From: JAJEFO01 sp965214325
Lineage (GTDB): Bacteria > Pseudomonadota > Alphaproteobacteria > Rhodobacterales > Rhodobacteraceae
DNA: 64,000 nucleotides
Reading direction: 5' to 3'
Assembly: GCA_965214325.1 (NCBI GenBank)
Contig: CBDCBG010000006.1
Location: 1,736,001-1,800,000 of the forward strand
Of the stretch, positions 34,152 through 43,718 are shown piece by piece. The notes under the pieces were generated by a model that saw only the letters and a program-made list of their open reading frames with translations, was not told the origin of the DNA and ran no database searches. The position numbers and the translations under genes were made by a program. How positions within the stretch are numbered: the stretch's first letter is position 1; each line of letters opens with the position of its first letter.

Positions 34152-35054
34152 TCAGGCCGTCAGACCCTCCGGTTCCGGAATGCCGTTCGAGCGGCAGCAC
34201 GCAGTCAATGCGTTTGCAAGCAGGCAGGCGATCGTCATCGGCCCGACACCTCCCGGCACGGGGGTGATCGCGCCCGCGACCCGTGAGGCGCGTTCGAAGT
34301 CGACGTCGCCCACAAGCCGCGTCTTGCCCTCGCCTCTTTCCGGCGCCTCGACCCGATTGATGCCAACATCGATCACTGTGGCCCCAGGCTTGATCCAGTC
34401 GCCTTGAACCATTGCAGGTCGCCCGACGGCAGCCACGACCACGTCCGCCCGCCGCACGACTTCCGGCAGATCCCTTGTCCGTGAATGTGCAACTGTCACC
34501 GTGCAACTGTCGCCAATCAGCAACTGGGCCATCGGCCTGCCCACGATGTTGGACCGGCCCATTATCACCGCCGCCAGCCCTGACAGGCTTCCGTGGTGGT
34601 TTCTGAGCATCATGAGGCACCCAAGCGGCGTGCAGGGCACCATCGATTTCCGGCCGGTGCCGAGAAGCCCCACATTGGAGATGTGGAAGCCGTCTACGTC
34701 CTTTGCCGGATCGATTGAATTGACGACGAGAGCCTCATTCAGATGTTCCGGCAGCGGCAACTGCACCAGAATGCCATGTATTGAAGAGTCGTTGTTCAAT
34801 TGGTCGATCAGCGCCAGAAGTTCGCGTTCCGACGTATCTGCCGCAAGCTTGTGTTCGACGCTCTTCATCCCGGCCTCGACGGTCGCCTTGCCCTTTGATC
34901 GCACGTAGACCTGGCTTGCCGGATCCTCGCCCACCAGCACCACGGCAAGACCCGGCGCAACGCCGTGTTCGCTTGCGAGCCGTGTCACGCGGTCCTTCAC
35001 CTTGCCGCGCACTTCGGCTGCGAACTCCCTGCCATCAATGATCTTTGCACCCAT
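34152..35054 (-). CDS. folD: Methylenetetrahydrofolate dehydrogenase/cyclohydrolase FolD
   Basis: Bifunctional cytoplasmic enzyme, 300 residues, that interconverts 5,10-methylene-, methenyl- and 10-formyl-THF. Visible signatures: the catalytic VYVRSKGKATVEAGM with the lysine near residue 55, ILVQLPLPEHLN near 95, DGFHISNVGLL near 120, VIMGRSNIVGRPMAQLL near 165 and PVPGGVGPMTIACLL near 275. The ATG at 35054 follows GGAG at good spacing. It feeds the same folate pool that receives the methyl group released from DMSP by DmdA. Confidence 0.96.
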   Translation of the reverse strand: MGAKIIDGREFAAEVRGKVKDRVTRLASEHGVAPGLAVVLVGEDPASQVYVRSKGKATVEAGMKSVEHKLAADTSERELLALIDQLNNDSSIHGILVQLPLPEHLNEALVVNSIDPAKDVDGFHISNVGLLGTGRKSMVPCTPLGCLMMLRNHHGSLSGLAAVIMGRSNIVGRPMAQLLIGDSCTVTVAHSRTRDLPEVVRRADVVVAAVGRPAMVQGDWIKPGATVIDVGINRVEAPERGEGKTRLVGDVDFERASRVAGAITPVPGGVGPMTIACLLANALTACCRSNGIPEPEGLTA

Positions 35055-35145
35055 GAAAATCTCCTGACCGAGTCATGCACTGAATTATCCATGTATCCAT
35101 TTGGCAAGTGCCCGGAAACCGGCAATTCGGGCAGCGCAAACGCCT

Positions 35146-35730
35146 TCATTCCGGTTCCCGGGCACGCTGCTCCGGAACGTGCAGGCGTGCCGTGCCGCCC
35201 GACTTCAGGCATCCTTCGCGCTCAACCCACGCCGTCACGCCCCGACGCCCGTCAGCCGCCGTCTTGAACGACTTGCCCTTCGCGGGAAGCGGGGCCTCGA
35301 TCGTCATGGCCGGGAACTGGCAGGGCCGGTTCTGCATGTCGACGACCATCGTCGCTCCGTCCTCCGCCTGAAGACGGGATGAGCGCGGTACATGCGAAAA
35401 GTCGGAGATTCCGTCAAGGACGACCGATGCGCCCAGCCACGCGGGGTCAATCGACTCTATTCCCGTTGCGTCCGCAATCAAGGTCAATTCGTCTTCCGAA
35501 ACAATCGATACCTGCCGGACGCTCCGGATCTCGGTGCCTTTCGGATGCTGGGCGACTACGCGCGAACAAGACGGTCGCGTGAGGCCTGAATGAACCTCGC
35601 CACCGGAACCGGCAAGCGAAAGCGGCGTCTTCTCAAGCGCGAACGTCTCGATCTCGCTGGCATTCCGATGCGGCACCCGGCCAAGCCAGGTGATCCGGGC
35701 AAAATGCCCGGTGGGAACAAGCGCGGGCAT
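35146..35730 (-). CDS. MOSC-domain protein
   Basis: About 194 residues. The order of segments fits a stand-alone MOSC (molybdenum cofactor sulfurase C-terminal) domain: VEHR-like start region, GEVHSGLTR, RQVSIVSEDELTLIADATG, IDPAWLGASVVLDGISDFSHVPRSSRLQAEDGATMVVDMQNRPC, and RRGVTAWVEREGCLKSGG. The conserved cysteine that carries sulfur in MOSC proteins would be that in QNRPC. Biological role of stand-alone MOSC proteins is mostly unknown. The start at 35730 is chosen because GAGGAA lies seven bases upstream. Confidence 0.8.
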   Translation of the reverse strand: MPALVPTGHFARITWLGRVPHRNASEIETFALEKTPLSLAGSGGEVHSGLTRPSCSRVVAQHPKGTEIRSVRQVSIVSEDELTLIADATGIESIDPAWLGASVVLDGISDFSHVPRSSRLQAEDGATMVVDMQNRPCQFPAMTIEAPLPAKGKSFKTAADGRRGVTAWVEREGCLKSGGTARLHVPEQRAREPE

Positions 35731-36012
35731 CTGCATTCCTCGCTGCGTGACTTCAACCGGGGTCCAGGGTTGAGGGCGAACGGCAAGCCCTGATGCCGCA
35801 GCACGCCCATTTACGGCATCTCGCAATTCCGAATGTCCACGGGGCCAGCCATGCGCCATCGTCTGCCCGGACCTTCAAGGCATCAAGACCCCGCTGCGGC
35901 AGCAATGCCAGCATCAGGAGGACAAGATCCCTGACAGCATTGCCGGACCGCAACGGCTTCCGGATGCCAAGCGCAGCCACCGGACCTCTGCGGCCAGGGT
36001 CCTGCTTCGGGC

Positions 36013-37944
36013 CTAAGCCGTCGGTTCCGGTTCGAGCTCGGGTTCCTTGCCATCCCCGGGCCTTTTGCGCGGTCGCGTCTTGGGAATGGCCGTGACGCTC
36101 GCCGTGCCGCTCGCATCGGCGGAATCGTCTTCGTCATCGTCGGCACGCTTCAAGGGCTTGCCATCGATCACGTTCGTGATTTCGATTCCCGTGAGCGTTT
36201 CGTATTCCAGCAGTCCCTGGGCAAGGCGCTCCAGCTCGCCCGCTTTCTTGGCGAGAATCTTTCGGGCCGTTTCGTATCCCTCATCAACGAGTTCCTTCAC
36301 CTTTTCGTCGATGCGCTTCTGCATTTCCTCGGAATGGGCCTGGCCGGACTGGAATGTTCCAAGGTAGCTCTGCTGCTCGTAGGAATAGTCGACCATGCCG
36401 AGTTCGTCCGCAAAGCCAAACTGGGTCACCATGGCACGTGCAATCTTGCTTGCCTGCTGAATGTCGGATGCGGCGCCGCTGGTGATGTCGTCCTTGCCGA
36501 AAATCAGCTCCTCCGCGGCGCGACCTCCCATGGCCATGGCAATCTTCGACTTGTACTTCCTGAACGTGACCGAGAGCTGGTCCCGTTCCGGCAGGCTCAA
36601 CACCAGGCCGAGAGCCCGGCCCCGAGGAATGATCGTGGCCTTGTGTATCGGATCGTGCTGCGGAACGTTGAGACCCACGATGGCGTGTCCGGCCTCGTGA
36701 TAGGCGGTCAGCTTCTTTTCGTCCTCCGTCATGACCATCGAGCGCCGTTCAGCGCCCATCATGACCTTGTCCTTGGCGCTCTCGAAATCATCCATGGTGA
36801 CGAATCGCCGACCGACGCGAGCCGCCCTCAGCGCCGCCTCGTTCACGAGGTTCGCGAGATCCGCACCGGAAAAGCCGGGAGTGCCGCGCGCGATGATGCG
36901 AAGATCAACGTCCGGACCCAATGGGATCTTGCGCGCATGCACGCCAAGGATCTTCTCACGGCCCTTGATGTCGGGGTTGGGCACCTGCACCTGCCGGTCG
37001 AAGCGGCCAGGGCGCAGGAGCGCCGGATCAAGCACGTCGGGACGGTTCGTCGCCGCGACGATGATGATGCCTTCGTTCGCTTCGAAGCCGTCCATTTCGA
37101 CCAGAAGCTGGTTCAGTGTCTGCTCCCGCTCATCATTGCCACCGCCATAGCCAACGCCACGGCTGCGACCGACGGCGTCGATTTCGTCGATGAACACAAT
37201 GCACGGCGCATTCTTCTTTGCCTGCTCGAACATGTCACGGACGCGACTGGCGCCAACGCCCACGAACATCTCGACAAAGTCGGATCCGGAGATCGTGAAG
37301 AACGGCACGCCGGCTTCGCCTGCAATGGCGCGCGCCAGCAGCGTCTTGCCGGTGCCCGGAGGACCGACGAGCAGTGCGCCCTTGGGAATCTTTCCTCCAA
37401 GCCGAGAGAATTTCTGCGGATTGCGAAGGAACTCCACGATTTCCTCGAGTTCCTCCTTGGCTTCGTCGATCCCGGCCACGTCATCGAACGTGACGCGCCC
37501 ATGCTTCTCCGTCAGCAATTTGGCGCGCGACTTCCCGAACCCCATGGCGCCGCCGCGTCCGCCGCCCTGCATCCGGTTCATGAAGTAGATCCAGACGCCG
37601 ATCAGCAGGAGGAACGGCAGGAAGGACCAGAAGATCGCCATGAAACTCGACTGCTTCTGCGGCTTGGCGTCGAAGGACACGTCGCTGTTGACCAGGAGTT
37701 CCGTGGTTTCCGCGCCTTCAGGCTGGATCGTCACGTATTCGCGGCCGTCGCCGCCGCGGAAGGTTATCTTTTCGCCGTCAATCGTCGCGGCCGTTACGCT
37801 GCCGTCCGAAACCCGTTCAACGAATTCGGAATAGCTGACCGTGGTGTTGCTCAGGCTGGGCTGGCCGCCCGAAACAAGATTGAACAGCGCCAGCACGAGC
37901 AGGAACAGGACAATCCAGAAGGCGATGTTGCGCATATTTGTCAA
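36013..37944 (-). CDS. ftsH: ATP-dependent zinc metalloprotease FtsH
   Basis: Membrane-anchored AAA+ protease, 643 residues. Two N-terminal membrane segments (residues 7-25 and 103-122) flank a periplasmic domain. Walker A is GPPGTGKT at 194-201, Walker B is FIDEID near 251-256, the second region of homology follows, and the zinc site HEAGH is at 416-420. It degrades misfolded membrane proteins and regulatory proteins. The frame opens with a TTG at 37944 preceded by GGGAG; an ATG three codons later is the alternative. It lies downstream of tilS on the same strand, as in many proteobacteria. Confidence 0.97.
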   Translation of the reverse strand: MTNMRNIAFWIVLFLLVLALFNLVSGGQPSLSNTTVSYSEFVERVSDGSVTAATIDGEKITFRGGDGREYVTIQPEGAETTELLVNSDVSFDAKPQKQSSFMAIFWSFLPFLLLIGVWIYFMNRMQGGGRGGAMGFGKSRAKLLTEKHGRVTFDDVAGIDEAKEELEEIVEFLRNPQKFSRLGGKIPKGALLVGPPGTGKTLLARAIAGEAGVPFFTISGSDFVEMFVGVGASRVRDMFEQAKKNAPCIVFIDEIDAVGRSRGVGYGGGNDEREQTLNQLLVEMDGFEANEGIIIVAATNRPDVLDPALLRPGRFDRQVQVPNPDIKGREKILGVHARKIPLGPDVDLRIIARGTPGFSGADLANLVNEAALRAARVGRRFVTMDDFESAKDKVMMGAERRSMVMTEDEKKLTAYHEAGHAIVGLNVPQHDPIHKATIIPRGRALGLVLSLPERDQLSVTFRKYKSKIAMAMGGRAAEELIFGKDDITSGAASDIQQASKIARAMVTQFGFADELGMVDYSYEQQSYLGTFQSGQAHSEEMQKRIDEKVKELVDEGYETARKILAKKAGELERLAQGLLEYETLTGIEITNVIDGKPLKRADDDEDDSADASGTASVTAIPKTRPRKRPGDGKEPELEPEPTA

Positions 37945-38025
37945 CGGAAGCTCCCTCGGGCAAGTCTTGGTGGATCATTCAGATCCGTTCGGTTTCCAAG
38001 TCAAATAGCAATCAGGGCGGATTCT

Positions 38026-39312
38026 TCAACGGGAATGCAGAAATTCGTCGAATTTGCCGCGACCCGTTGCCTTCGCGGTCCATTTGCCGGCGAGGCCAGC
38101 GACGGGCGCAGCCACAAGCCTTGCGCCTTTCCAGACGGCGGGTGACGCAACGAGGCTTTGGCGCGGCATCCCTGTGTCACGCCACGGAGTGTCCTTGACG
38201 GCCTCGCCCAGCGCACGCACCTCGAGCTCGTCCGCATGCGGACCCTCCAGGATCCAGCGGCCGTCCCATGTCCGGTCGGTGGGCCCGGAGATCTCCTTCA
38301 CAGCATTGAATTCCCGCGAGATGCGCCAGGTGGCCGGATTGCCGCCGCCGCCGGACCCGCGCGTGATGATGCAGCCCGCCAAGGTGTGCCTGCTGCCGTC
38401 CTGCAGCGCATGATCCAGTTCAAGCATCGCGCCAGAACGTGGCGGATACTCGGCACCGCCGACCCAGGTCAGTGCGCGGCGACGCAGGCGAAACAGGATC
38501 TCGCGCGGAATGCCATGCCCTTGCGAGAGCGTGTCCGCCACAAGGATCACGTCACCGTTCTCTTCCGATGCAATTCCGGCGGCCTCTTGGCGCACGTAAT
38601 GCTCAAGCGCCTCCCGTGCCGCGCTCATGTTCCTGGCGACTTCGGCCAGAGTGCCGGCATCGATGCCCAGCTTTGAAAGAGCCTTCAGTCTGGCCCGCGC
38701 AACCACCCGCTGGAATTTCGGATCATCGTTGGAAGGATCCTCGATCCACGAAATGTCCCTGTGTCCCAGATACTCCCGCCACTCCTCGCGCCCGTGGTCA
38801 AGCATCGGACGGATCCACGTCGTGCCATGCCGAGTGAACCGGTGGTCCATCTCGGAAAGCCCGTCGACTCCGGCCTTTCTCGCAAGCCGCATGAGGAAAG
38901 TCTCCGCAACATCGTCACGGGTATGGCCCAAGGCGACCTGGTCGATGCCCGAACCGCGCGCCCAGCCGCTGATGAGGCGATAGCGAGCCTCGCGAGCCAC
39001 GGCCTGCAGGTTGCCGGCCCCGCTCCATTCCCAAGCCAGCACCGTGTGAGGAATGCCGAATTCGGCGCAATGGCCGGCGACGGCCGCAATCTCGCGAGAC
39101 GCCTCCGGGCGAAGCCGATGGTCGACGGTCACGGCTTCAACCGGGAATCCAAGATCGCGACCGTGCCAAAGCATCACGTCAAGACAGGCCATCGAATCAC
39201 TGCCTCCCGACACGGCAACGCCAAGTCGTCGTGGCCGACCCCATGCAAAGGGCAGACCCGCCAAATTCCTGATCAGTTCGTCAAATGCGGCAGCTTCGCG
39301 ATTCACGGACAC
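38026..39312 (-). CDS. tilS: tRNA(Ile)-lysidine synthase TilS
   Basis: A 428-residue N-type ATP pyrophosphatase that converts C34 of the AUA-reading tRNA-Ile to lysidine. The PP-loop LGVAVSGGSDSMACLDVM is near residue 30, VDHRLRPEASREI follows, and LGHTRDDVAETFLMRLARKAGVDGL near 130 is the second family signature; RPML and WIEDPSNDD are also typical. The N-terminus overlaps the end of cpoB by ten bases. It is the last member of the tol-pal run before ftsH. Confidence 0.95.
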   Translation of the reverse strand: MSVNREAAAFDELIRNLAGLPFAWGRPRRLGVAVSGGSDSMACLDVMLWHGRDLGFPVEAVTVDHRLRPEASREIAAVAGHCAEFGIPHTVLAWEWSGAGNLQAVAREARYRLISGWARGSGIDQVALGHTRDDVAETFLMRLARKAGVDGLSEMDHRFTRHGTTWIRPMLDHGREEWREYLGHRDISWIEDPSNDDPKFQRVVARARLKALSKLGIDAGTLAEVARNMSAAREALEHYVRQEAAGIASEENGDVILVADTLSQGHGIPREILFRLRRRALTWVGGAEYPPRSGAMLELDHALQDGSRHTLAGCIITRGSGGGGNPATWRISREFNAVKEISGPTDRTWDGRWILEGPHADELEVRALGEAVKDTPWRDTGMPRQSLVASPAVWKGARLVAAPVAGLAGKWTAKATGRGKFDEFLHSR

Positions 39313-40178
39313 GCCATGCCGGCCCGAGCCTGCTGCGCCTCAACGGAAGCATCAGTTCCGGGAAACCGGAGCGTGACTTCCGAGAGCGTGATGCAGGCCT
39401 CCTGGCCCTGTCCCAGCCCGTCGAGGGAGAGGCCGAGCTTCAACAGGGCGACCGGCGCCGTCGGGCCGGCCGGCGTTCCCGAATAGCTCTCGAGGTAGGC
39501 GCGCGCGGCATCAGCGAGGTAAGCGCGCTCGGAATCGGATGTCCCGGCAAGCTCCGACAAGGCTTCGCCGCGCAGCAAATGCGCGACGCCCGCTAGCGGT
39601 CCGCCCTGATAGGTCTCGGTAAAGACCCGGAACTGCTCGGCGGCGGTCTCGAAGTCTCCCTGATCGTAACTGGCCTTTGCGCGATCGAAGTCCGCCTTTT
39701 CTGCATGCGCCAGTTCGACGCCACCGGTGTCGATCATGTCAATCGAGAACCCGCTGTCAACTTGCGTGACGGGCGCGACCTCGGGCGCTGCGGACTCCTC
39801 GGACAGGCTTCCGCCCAACGTCGTGGTCTCGCCCAAGCTCGCGATGTCGCAGCCAGGTTCCAGTTCGCAGAGGCGGAACTCGAGGTCGCCGATCCGGTTG
39901 GTGCCGTCGGCGACGATTGACCGGACGCGATTCGCCAGCTGCTCGGACGCCGCCGTAAGGCGTCGAACCTCCATCTCCATCTCGTCAAGGCGCTCGAGAG
40001 CGTTGGTGCTTGTGAGCTGCCCTTCAGGTGCGCCGGTGGTCGAAAGTTCGCGCTGCAACCGCTGCATCTCGACATAGAGCACGGTCAGTTCCTGCCGAAT
40101 GTCGGCAAGCGTCTGTTCCCGGTCCTGCGCGCCGGCAGGCGCAGCGACGAGCAAGGCGGCGACGAGCAGGGCGCGCAT
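39303..40178 (-). CDS. cpoB: Tol-Pal system coordinator CpoB (YbgF)
   Basis: Periplasmic protein, 291 residues. A signal peptide (MRALLVAALLVAAPAGA) precedes a coiled-coil trimerisation region (REQTLADIRQELTVLYVEMQRLQREL) and a C-terminal TPR domain (FDRAKASYDQGDFETAAEQFRVFTETYQGGPLAGVAHLLRGEAL and AARAYLESYSGTPAGPTAPVALLKLG). CpoB links outer-membrane constriction by Tol-Pal with peptidoglycan synthesis. It lies 13 bases downstream of pal. Confidence 0.93.
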   Translation of the reverse strand: MRALLVAALLVAAPAGAQDREQTLADIRQELTVLYVEMQRLQRELSTTGAPEGQLTSTNALERLDEMEMEVRRLTAASEQLANRVRSIVADGTNRIGDLEFRLCELEPGCDIASLGETTTLGGSLSEESAAPEVAPVTQVDSGFSIDMIDTGGVELAHAEKADFDRAKASYDQGDFETAAEQFRVFTETYQGGPLAGVAHLLRGEALSELAGTSDSERAYLADAARAYLESYSGTPAGPTAPVALLKLGLSLDGLGQGQEACITLSEVTLRFPGTDASVEAQQARAGMACP

Positions 40179-40191
40179 CAGGCGATCTCCT

Positions 40192-40689
40192 TCAGAGGCC
40201 GGCGCCCAGGTCCAGCACGGTCACGGCGCGGCGGTTCTGCATGTAGCAGACCTCTTCCGAGCAGATCTCGATCGGACGCTCCTTGCCGTAACTGATGGTC
40301 TTCAGCCGCGAAGGAGCGATCCCCTGCGCGATCAGGTAGTTCTGCACTGTCGATGCCCGCCGGGCGCCGAGAGCCAGGTTATAGGCCTGGGTGCCCTGCT
40401 CGTCGGCATGGCCTTCGATGAGAGCGGTGTATTCGGCGTTGGTCGTGAGCCATTCGGCCTGACCGTCGAGCGTGGCCCGCGCCGTAGGCGTGAGCGTGGC
40501 CTGATCCACGAAAAAGAGCACGCGGTCGCCGATGGTCGCGTTGAAAAAGGCAGCTGACTGAGGGTCATCGACCGAGCCGAGCGCGCCGTTCGCGCCGGGG
40601 GCGTCGGTGGCGCTTGAACCGAAACGATCGGCCTGGCTGCAGGCACCGAGGGCGATTAAGACGAGAAGTAACGATCTGAAGAGTGGCAT
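40192..40689 (-). CDS. pal: Peptidoglycan-associated lipoprotein Pal
   Basis: Outer-membrane lipoprotein, 165 residues. The signal peptide ends in a lipobox (LIALGACSQ, acylated cysteine at 17), which would be modified by Lgt encoded in this window. The OmpA-like domain contains VLFFVDQATLTPTARATLDGQAEWL and the peptidoglycan-binding stretch IEGHADEQGTQAYNLALGARRASTVQNYLIAQGI. Pal tethers the outer membrane to the wall and binds TolB. It is 131 bases downstream of tolB. Confidence 0.96.
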   Translation of the reverse strand: MPLFRSLLLVLIALGACSQADRFGSSATDAPGANGALGSVDDPQSAAFFNATIGDRVLFFVDQATLTPTARATLDGQAEWLTTNAEYTALIEGHADEQGTQAYNLALGARRASTVQNYLIAQGIAPSRLKTISYGKERPIEICSEEVCYMQNRRAVTVLDLGAGL

Positions 40690-40820
40690 TGGATCACCTG
40701 CGAAGGTATTTTTCTCCCTGCGTCATACATGACCTATCGGCAAAGGCAACGACAACAGGCCAAGCATCGGCACGGCAGTCCGGCCCGGCGCAATCGTTCT
40801 TTGCAGAGACCCGGCTCCCC

Positions 40821-42146
40821 TCACGGAAGGAGCGGCGACCATGCCGGGTCGGATGCCGCCGTTTCGGTGGCCACGCGCCTGAGATTGCGGCCGGAAATGT
40901 CCACGGAAAAAAGCGCCGGCCTGCCATCGGCCCCTGCGCTCTCGCGCGTGAACATCAGCACGCGACCGTTTGGCGACCATGTCGGGCCCTCGTCGAGGAA
41001 GGATGCAGTCAGGAGCCTTTCGGCCGAGCCGTCCGCGCGCATCACTCCGATATGGAAGCGACCGGCATTCTGCTTGGTGAACGCGATGAAGTCGCCTCTC
41101 GGCGACCAGACCGGCGTGCCGTAGCGTCCCGGCCCAAAGCTGATTCTCTGGGGCTGGCCGCCGGAAGCTGGCATCACGTAGAGTTGCTGGCTGCCGGACC
41201 TGTCGCTCTCGAACACGATCTGGCGCCCGTCCGGCGAGAAAGACGGAGCGGTCTCGATCGAGGGGGCGGATGTCAGCCGGGTGCGCCGAAGCGTCGCGAC
41301 GTCAAGCGTGTAGATGTCGGTGTTTCCGCGGCGCGCCTCGGAATAGACCACGGTTCGACCGTCGGGCGCATAGCGGGGTGCGAACGTCATGGATTCTGCG
41401 TCTATGGCCAATGCCGTCTTCTCGACTCCGCCGACCGTGAGTTCATATATCTGCGGGAAACCGGTCTCGTAACTCGTGAACAGTATCCTGTCGCCCGTCG
41501 GCGAGAACCGGGGCGCCAGAACGATTGACGACGCATCCGTCAGGTAACGCACGTTCTCGCCGTCGAAGTCCATGATCGCGAGTCGCTTCTGGCGGGCGTC
41601 CTTTGGACCCGTTGCCTCCACGTAGACGACGCGGCTGTCAAAATACCCGCCTTCGCCGGTGATCCGGGAATAGACCTGGTCCGCGACCTTGTGCGCCACG
41701 CGTCGCCAGCTTCCCGCGGCTCCCGCGAACTGCAGCCCGTCGCCAAGCGGCGCGTCGGCAAAGACGTCAAAGAGGCGGAACTTGGCAAGCAGCCGCCCGT
41801 CGGAGGTGAGCGTGACGGAACCAACGACCAGCGCTTCCACGTTGATCGCCTTCCAGTCCGGATACGCCACAGGTGCGTCAAAGTCCGCCGCCTGGCTGAC
41901 ATAGGCCTGATGCGGGACATCCCGGAACAGGCCGGTTCCGACGAGGTCGCCTGCCACAACTTCCGTGATCCTCTCCGCGTAGTCCTCGACGGCGGAGTTT
42001 TCGGCAAGGAACGGCGCGACCGCGATCACCACCGGCTCGATCACGCCTTCCGTGATCTCGATCCTCAGAGGTCCGGTGCGGTCCTGCGCCAGCGCCTGTG
42101 CCCCGAGCGTGAGAGCAAGAGCGAGTGAAAAGAGAAACTGCGTCAT
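40821..42146 (-). CDS. tolB: Tol-Pal translocation protein TolB
   Basis: Periplasmic beta-propeller protein, 441 residues, with a signal peptide (MTQFLFSLALALTLGAQALAQ). The N-terminal domain is followed by repeated WD40-like PD40 blades, for example SPTGDRILFTSYETGFPQIYEL, APDGRTVVYSEARRGNTDIY and SPDGRQIVFESDRSGSQQLYVM. TolB shuttles between Pal and TolA. The ATG overlaps the tolA stop as ATGA, so expression is coupled. Confidence 0.96.
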   Translation of the reverse strand: MTQFLFSLALALTLGAQALAQDRTGPLRIEITEGVIEPVVIAVAPFLAENSAVEDYAERITEVVAGDLVGTGLFRDVPHQAYVSQAADFDAPVAYPDWKAINVEALVVGSVTLTSDGRLLAKFRLFDVFADAPLGDGLQFAGAAGSWRRVAHKVADQVYSRITGEGGYFDSRVVYVEATGPKDARQKRLAIMDFDGENVRYLTDASSIVLAPRFSPTGDRILFTSYETGFPQIYELTVGGVEKTALAIDAESMTFAPRYAPDGRTVVYSEARRGNTDIYTLDVATLRRTRLTSAPSIETAPSFSPDGRQIVFESDRSGSQQLYVMPASGGQPQRISFGPGRYGTPVWSPRGDFIAFTKQNAGRFHIGVMRADGSAERLLTASFLDEGPTWSPNGRVLMFTRESAGADGRPALFSVDISGRNLRRVATETAASDPAWSPLLP

Positions 42147-43270
42147 CGGTACTGCATTCCCTCCGCGTTAAAGGTTGCTTCTACTTTGCGCCACCGGTCA
42201 AACTTCTCGGCCGGAAGCTGGAACCCCTTCATGCCACACCGGATGATGGCGCGTCGAGCGGCCGCGAACGTCCTGTCTGCATCTGCCTTGCTGCCGCCAT
42301 GGAAGTCGACCATCGTGATCGAACCGCTGACGGGCACGCCTGTTCGCTGCATGTCAAAGGACACGACAACCGTTGTCGCGAGCGCATTGGCCGACAGGCT
42401 TCCGACATTCCAGCATTGCCCGACCGCGAGGCCAAATGCCTCCTTTTCGCCAATGGTCAGTGGCGGGCCGCCCGGAACTGCCTGTCGGGAAACTGCGCCC
42501 GCCTCAGCGAGTGCGGCCAAGATCGCGGATTGTTCCGGCGTGTTGTCTGGCACGTCCGGAGTTTCTTCCGGCACGTCAGGGGAAGGGCTGGGAGCGCGCG
42601 GTGCCCGTGTCCTTGGCCGCATGGAACTGGCGACGTCGTAGGTCTCCTCCTCCTCGGCCTCGGTGACAATGCGGTCGCTTGCCTCTTTCGGCGCCTGCGG
42701 AACGTCTTCTTCCTCGACCGGCTCCGGTGGGGCCTCGGGGTCGGGTACGGTTGCCTCGACCAGCTCCGCTCCGGTTTCCGCCTCAGGCGGCGGCGCCAGT
42801 TGCGGCACCGGCGCAATCCGAAGGGCAGGCGCGGCAACCTGGCCGGGCCGGGCGCCCGTGCCGTCGATATCCGATGGCGGCAGGAGTGTGGCCGGCGCGC
42901 TGTCATGGATCTCCGCCCCCAAGGCAGGCTGATCGGCTGCAAACTCCGGCACGTCGGGACTTTCCGGAGCTTCCACCGGACTGGGCATGGCCAGTTCCGT
43001 TGCCGCGGCCGCTGCCGGGGACCGTGGCGCCTCGTCCTCCACAGGAGCATCCACTTCGGGCGTGTCAGTCTGCAATTGCGGCGCAGCGCCGGGCGGCACC
43101 AACGCCGCGAATTCCTGTTCGGAGAGGATCGCGACTTCAGACAAGATCACAACCTCGGACTGCCGGTCGCCGGCCAGGGGTCCGCCAAAGAACACCGCCA
43201 GGATGAATGCGATGTGACCCGCACCCGAAATGAACCAGCTCCAGCGCAATCCTGCCTCACCCGCCTCCAA
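42143..43270 (-). CDS. tolA: Cell envelope integrity protein TolA
   Basis: A 375-residue protein with one N-terminal membrane helix (SWFISGAGHIAFILAVFFGG), a long proline- and acid-rich middle part (residues about 50-270) in place of the alanine/lysine helix of enteric TolA, and a small C-terminal domain (AFGLAVGQCWNVGSLS through GSITMVDFHGGSKADADRTFAAARRAIIRC). It spans the periplasm and couples the TolQR motor to TolB/Pal. Identification depends on the C-terminal domain and on position between tolR and tolB. Confidence 0.9.
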   Translation of the reverse strand: MEAGEAGLRWSWFISGAGHIAFILAVFFGGPLAGDRQSEVVILSEVAILSEQEFAALVPPGAAPQLQTDTPEVDAPVEDEAPRSPAAAAATELAMPSPVEAPESPDVPEFAADQPALGAEIHDSAPATLLPPSDIDGTGARPGQVAAPALRIAPVPQLAPPPEAETGAELVEATVPDPEAPPEPVEEEDVPQAPKEASDRIVTEAEEEETYDVASSMRPRTRAPRAPSPSPDVPEETPDVPDNTPEQSAILAALAEAGAVSRQAVPGGPPLTIGEKEAFGLAVGQCWNVGSLSANALATTVVVSFDMQRTGVPVSGSITMVDFHGGSKADADRTFAAARRAIIRCGMKGFQLPAEKFDRWRKVEATFNAEGMQYR

Positions 43271-43718
43271 GCCTCGGCCCGCCCATGTCGGTCACGAGCC
43301 CGATATCCGTGATGCCCGCCGCGTTGAGCGCTCCCATGACCTGCACGACGCGGGCGTACGGGATCACGCCGTCCGCCCGGACGAAGACACGCCTGGACGA
43401 CCGTTCGCTCAGGACGGCGCGGAGACGTGGCACGATCTCCTCTTCCGCAACCTCTGTCGTCTGGATCATCGTGACCCCGTCCGCCGTCAGCGTGACCGTC
43501 AGCGGCTCCTCCTGCTCGCTTGGGAGCGCCTGGGCCGCAGTCCTGGGAAGCTCGACGGGAACGCCAACCGTCTGCAGCGGGGCGGCAACCATGAATATGA
43601 TCAGCAGCACGAGCATCACGTCCACGAAGGGCGTGACGTTGATTTCGGACATGGGCCTTGTGCGCCGCCGCCGGCGCCGGTTGCCGGTCCGTTCGTTCTG
43701 AGCGACCTCGGCACCCAT
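43257..43718 (-). CDS. tolR: Tol-Pal motor protein TolR
   Basis: ExbD/TolR-family protein, 153 residues, with a basic cytoplasmic start (RTGNRRRRRRTRPMSEINVTPFVDVMLVLLIIFMV). The membrane helix carries the proton-conducting aspartate in TPFVDVMLVL. The periplasmic domain follows (LPSEQEEPLTVTLTADG, VFVRADGVIPYARVVQVMGALNAAGI). It uses the proton gradient with TolQ to power TolA. Its ATG shares one base with the tolQ stop, and it overlaps tolA by 14 bases. Confidence 0.95.
   Translation of the reverse strand: MGAEVAQNERTGNRRRRRRTRPMSEINVTPFVDVMLVLLIIFMVAAPLQTVGVPVELPRTAAQALPSEQEEPLTVTLTADGVTMIQTTEVAEEEIVPRLRAVLSERSSRRVFVRADGVIPYARVVQVMGALNAAGITDIGLVTDMGGPRLGGG

Noticed and set aside
36334..38145. 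603-residue open frame on the plus strand opposite ftsH
   Set aside because: It mirrors the FtsH coding frame and contains no recognisable domain.
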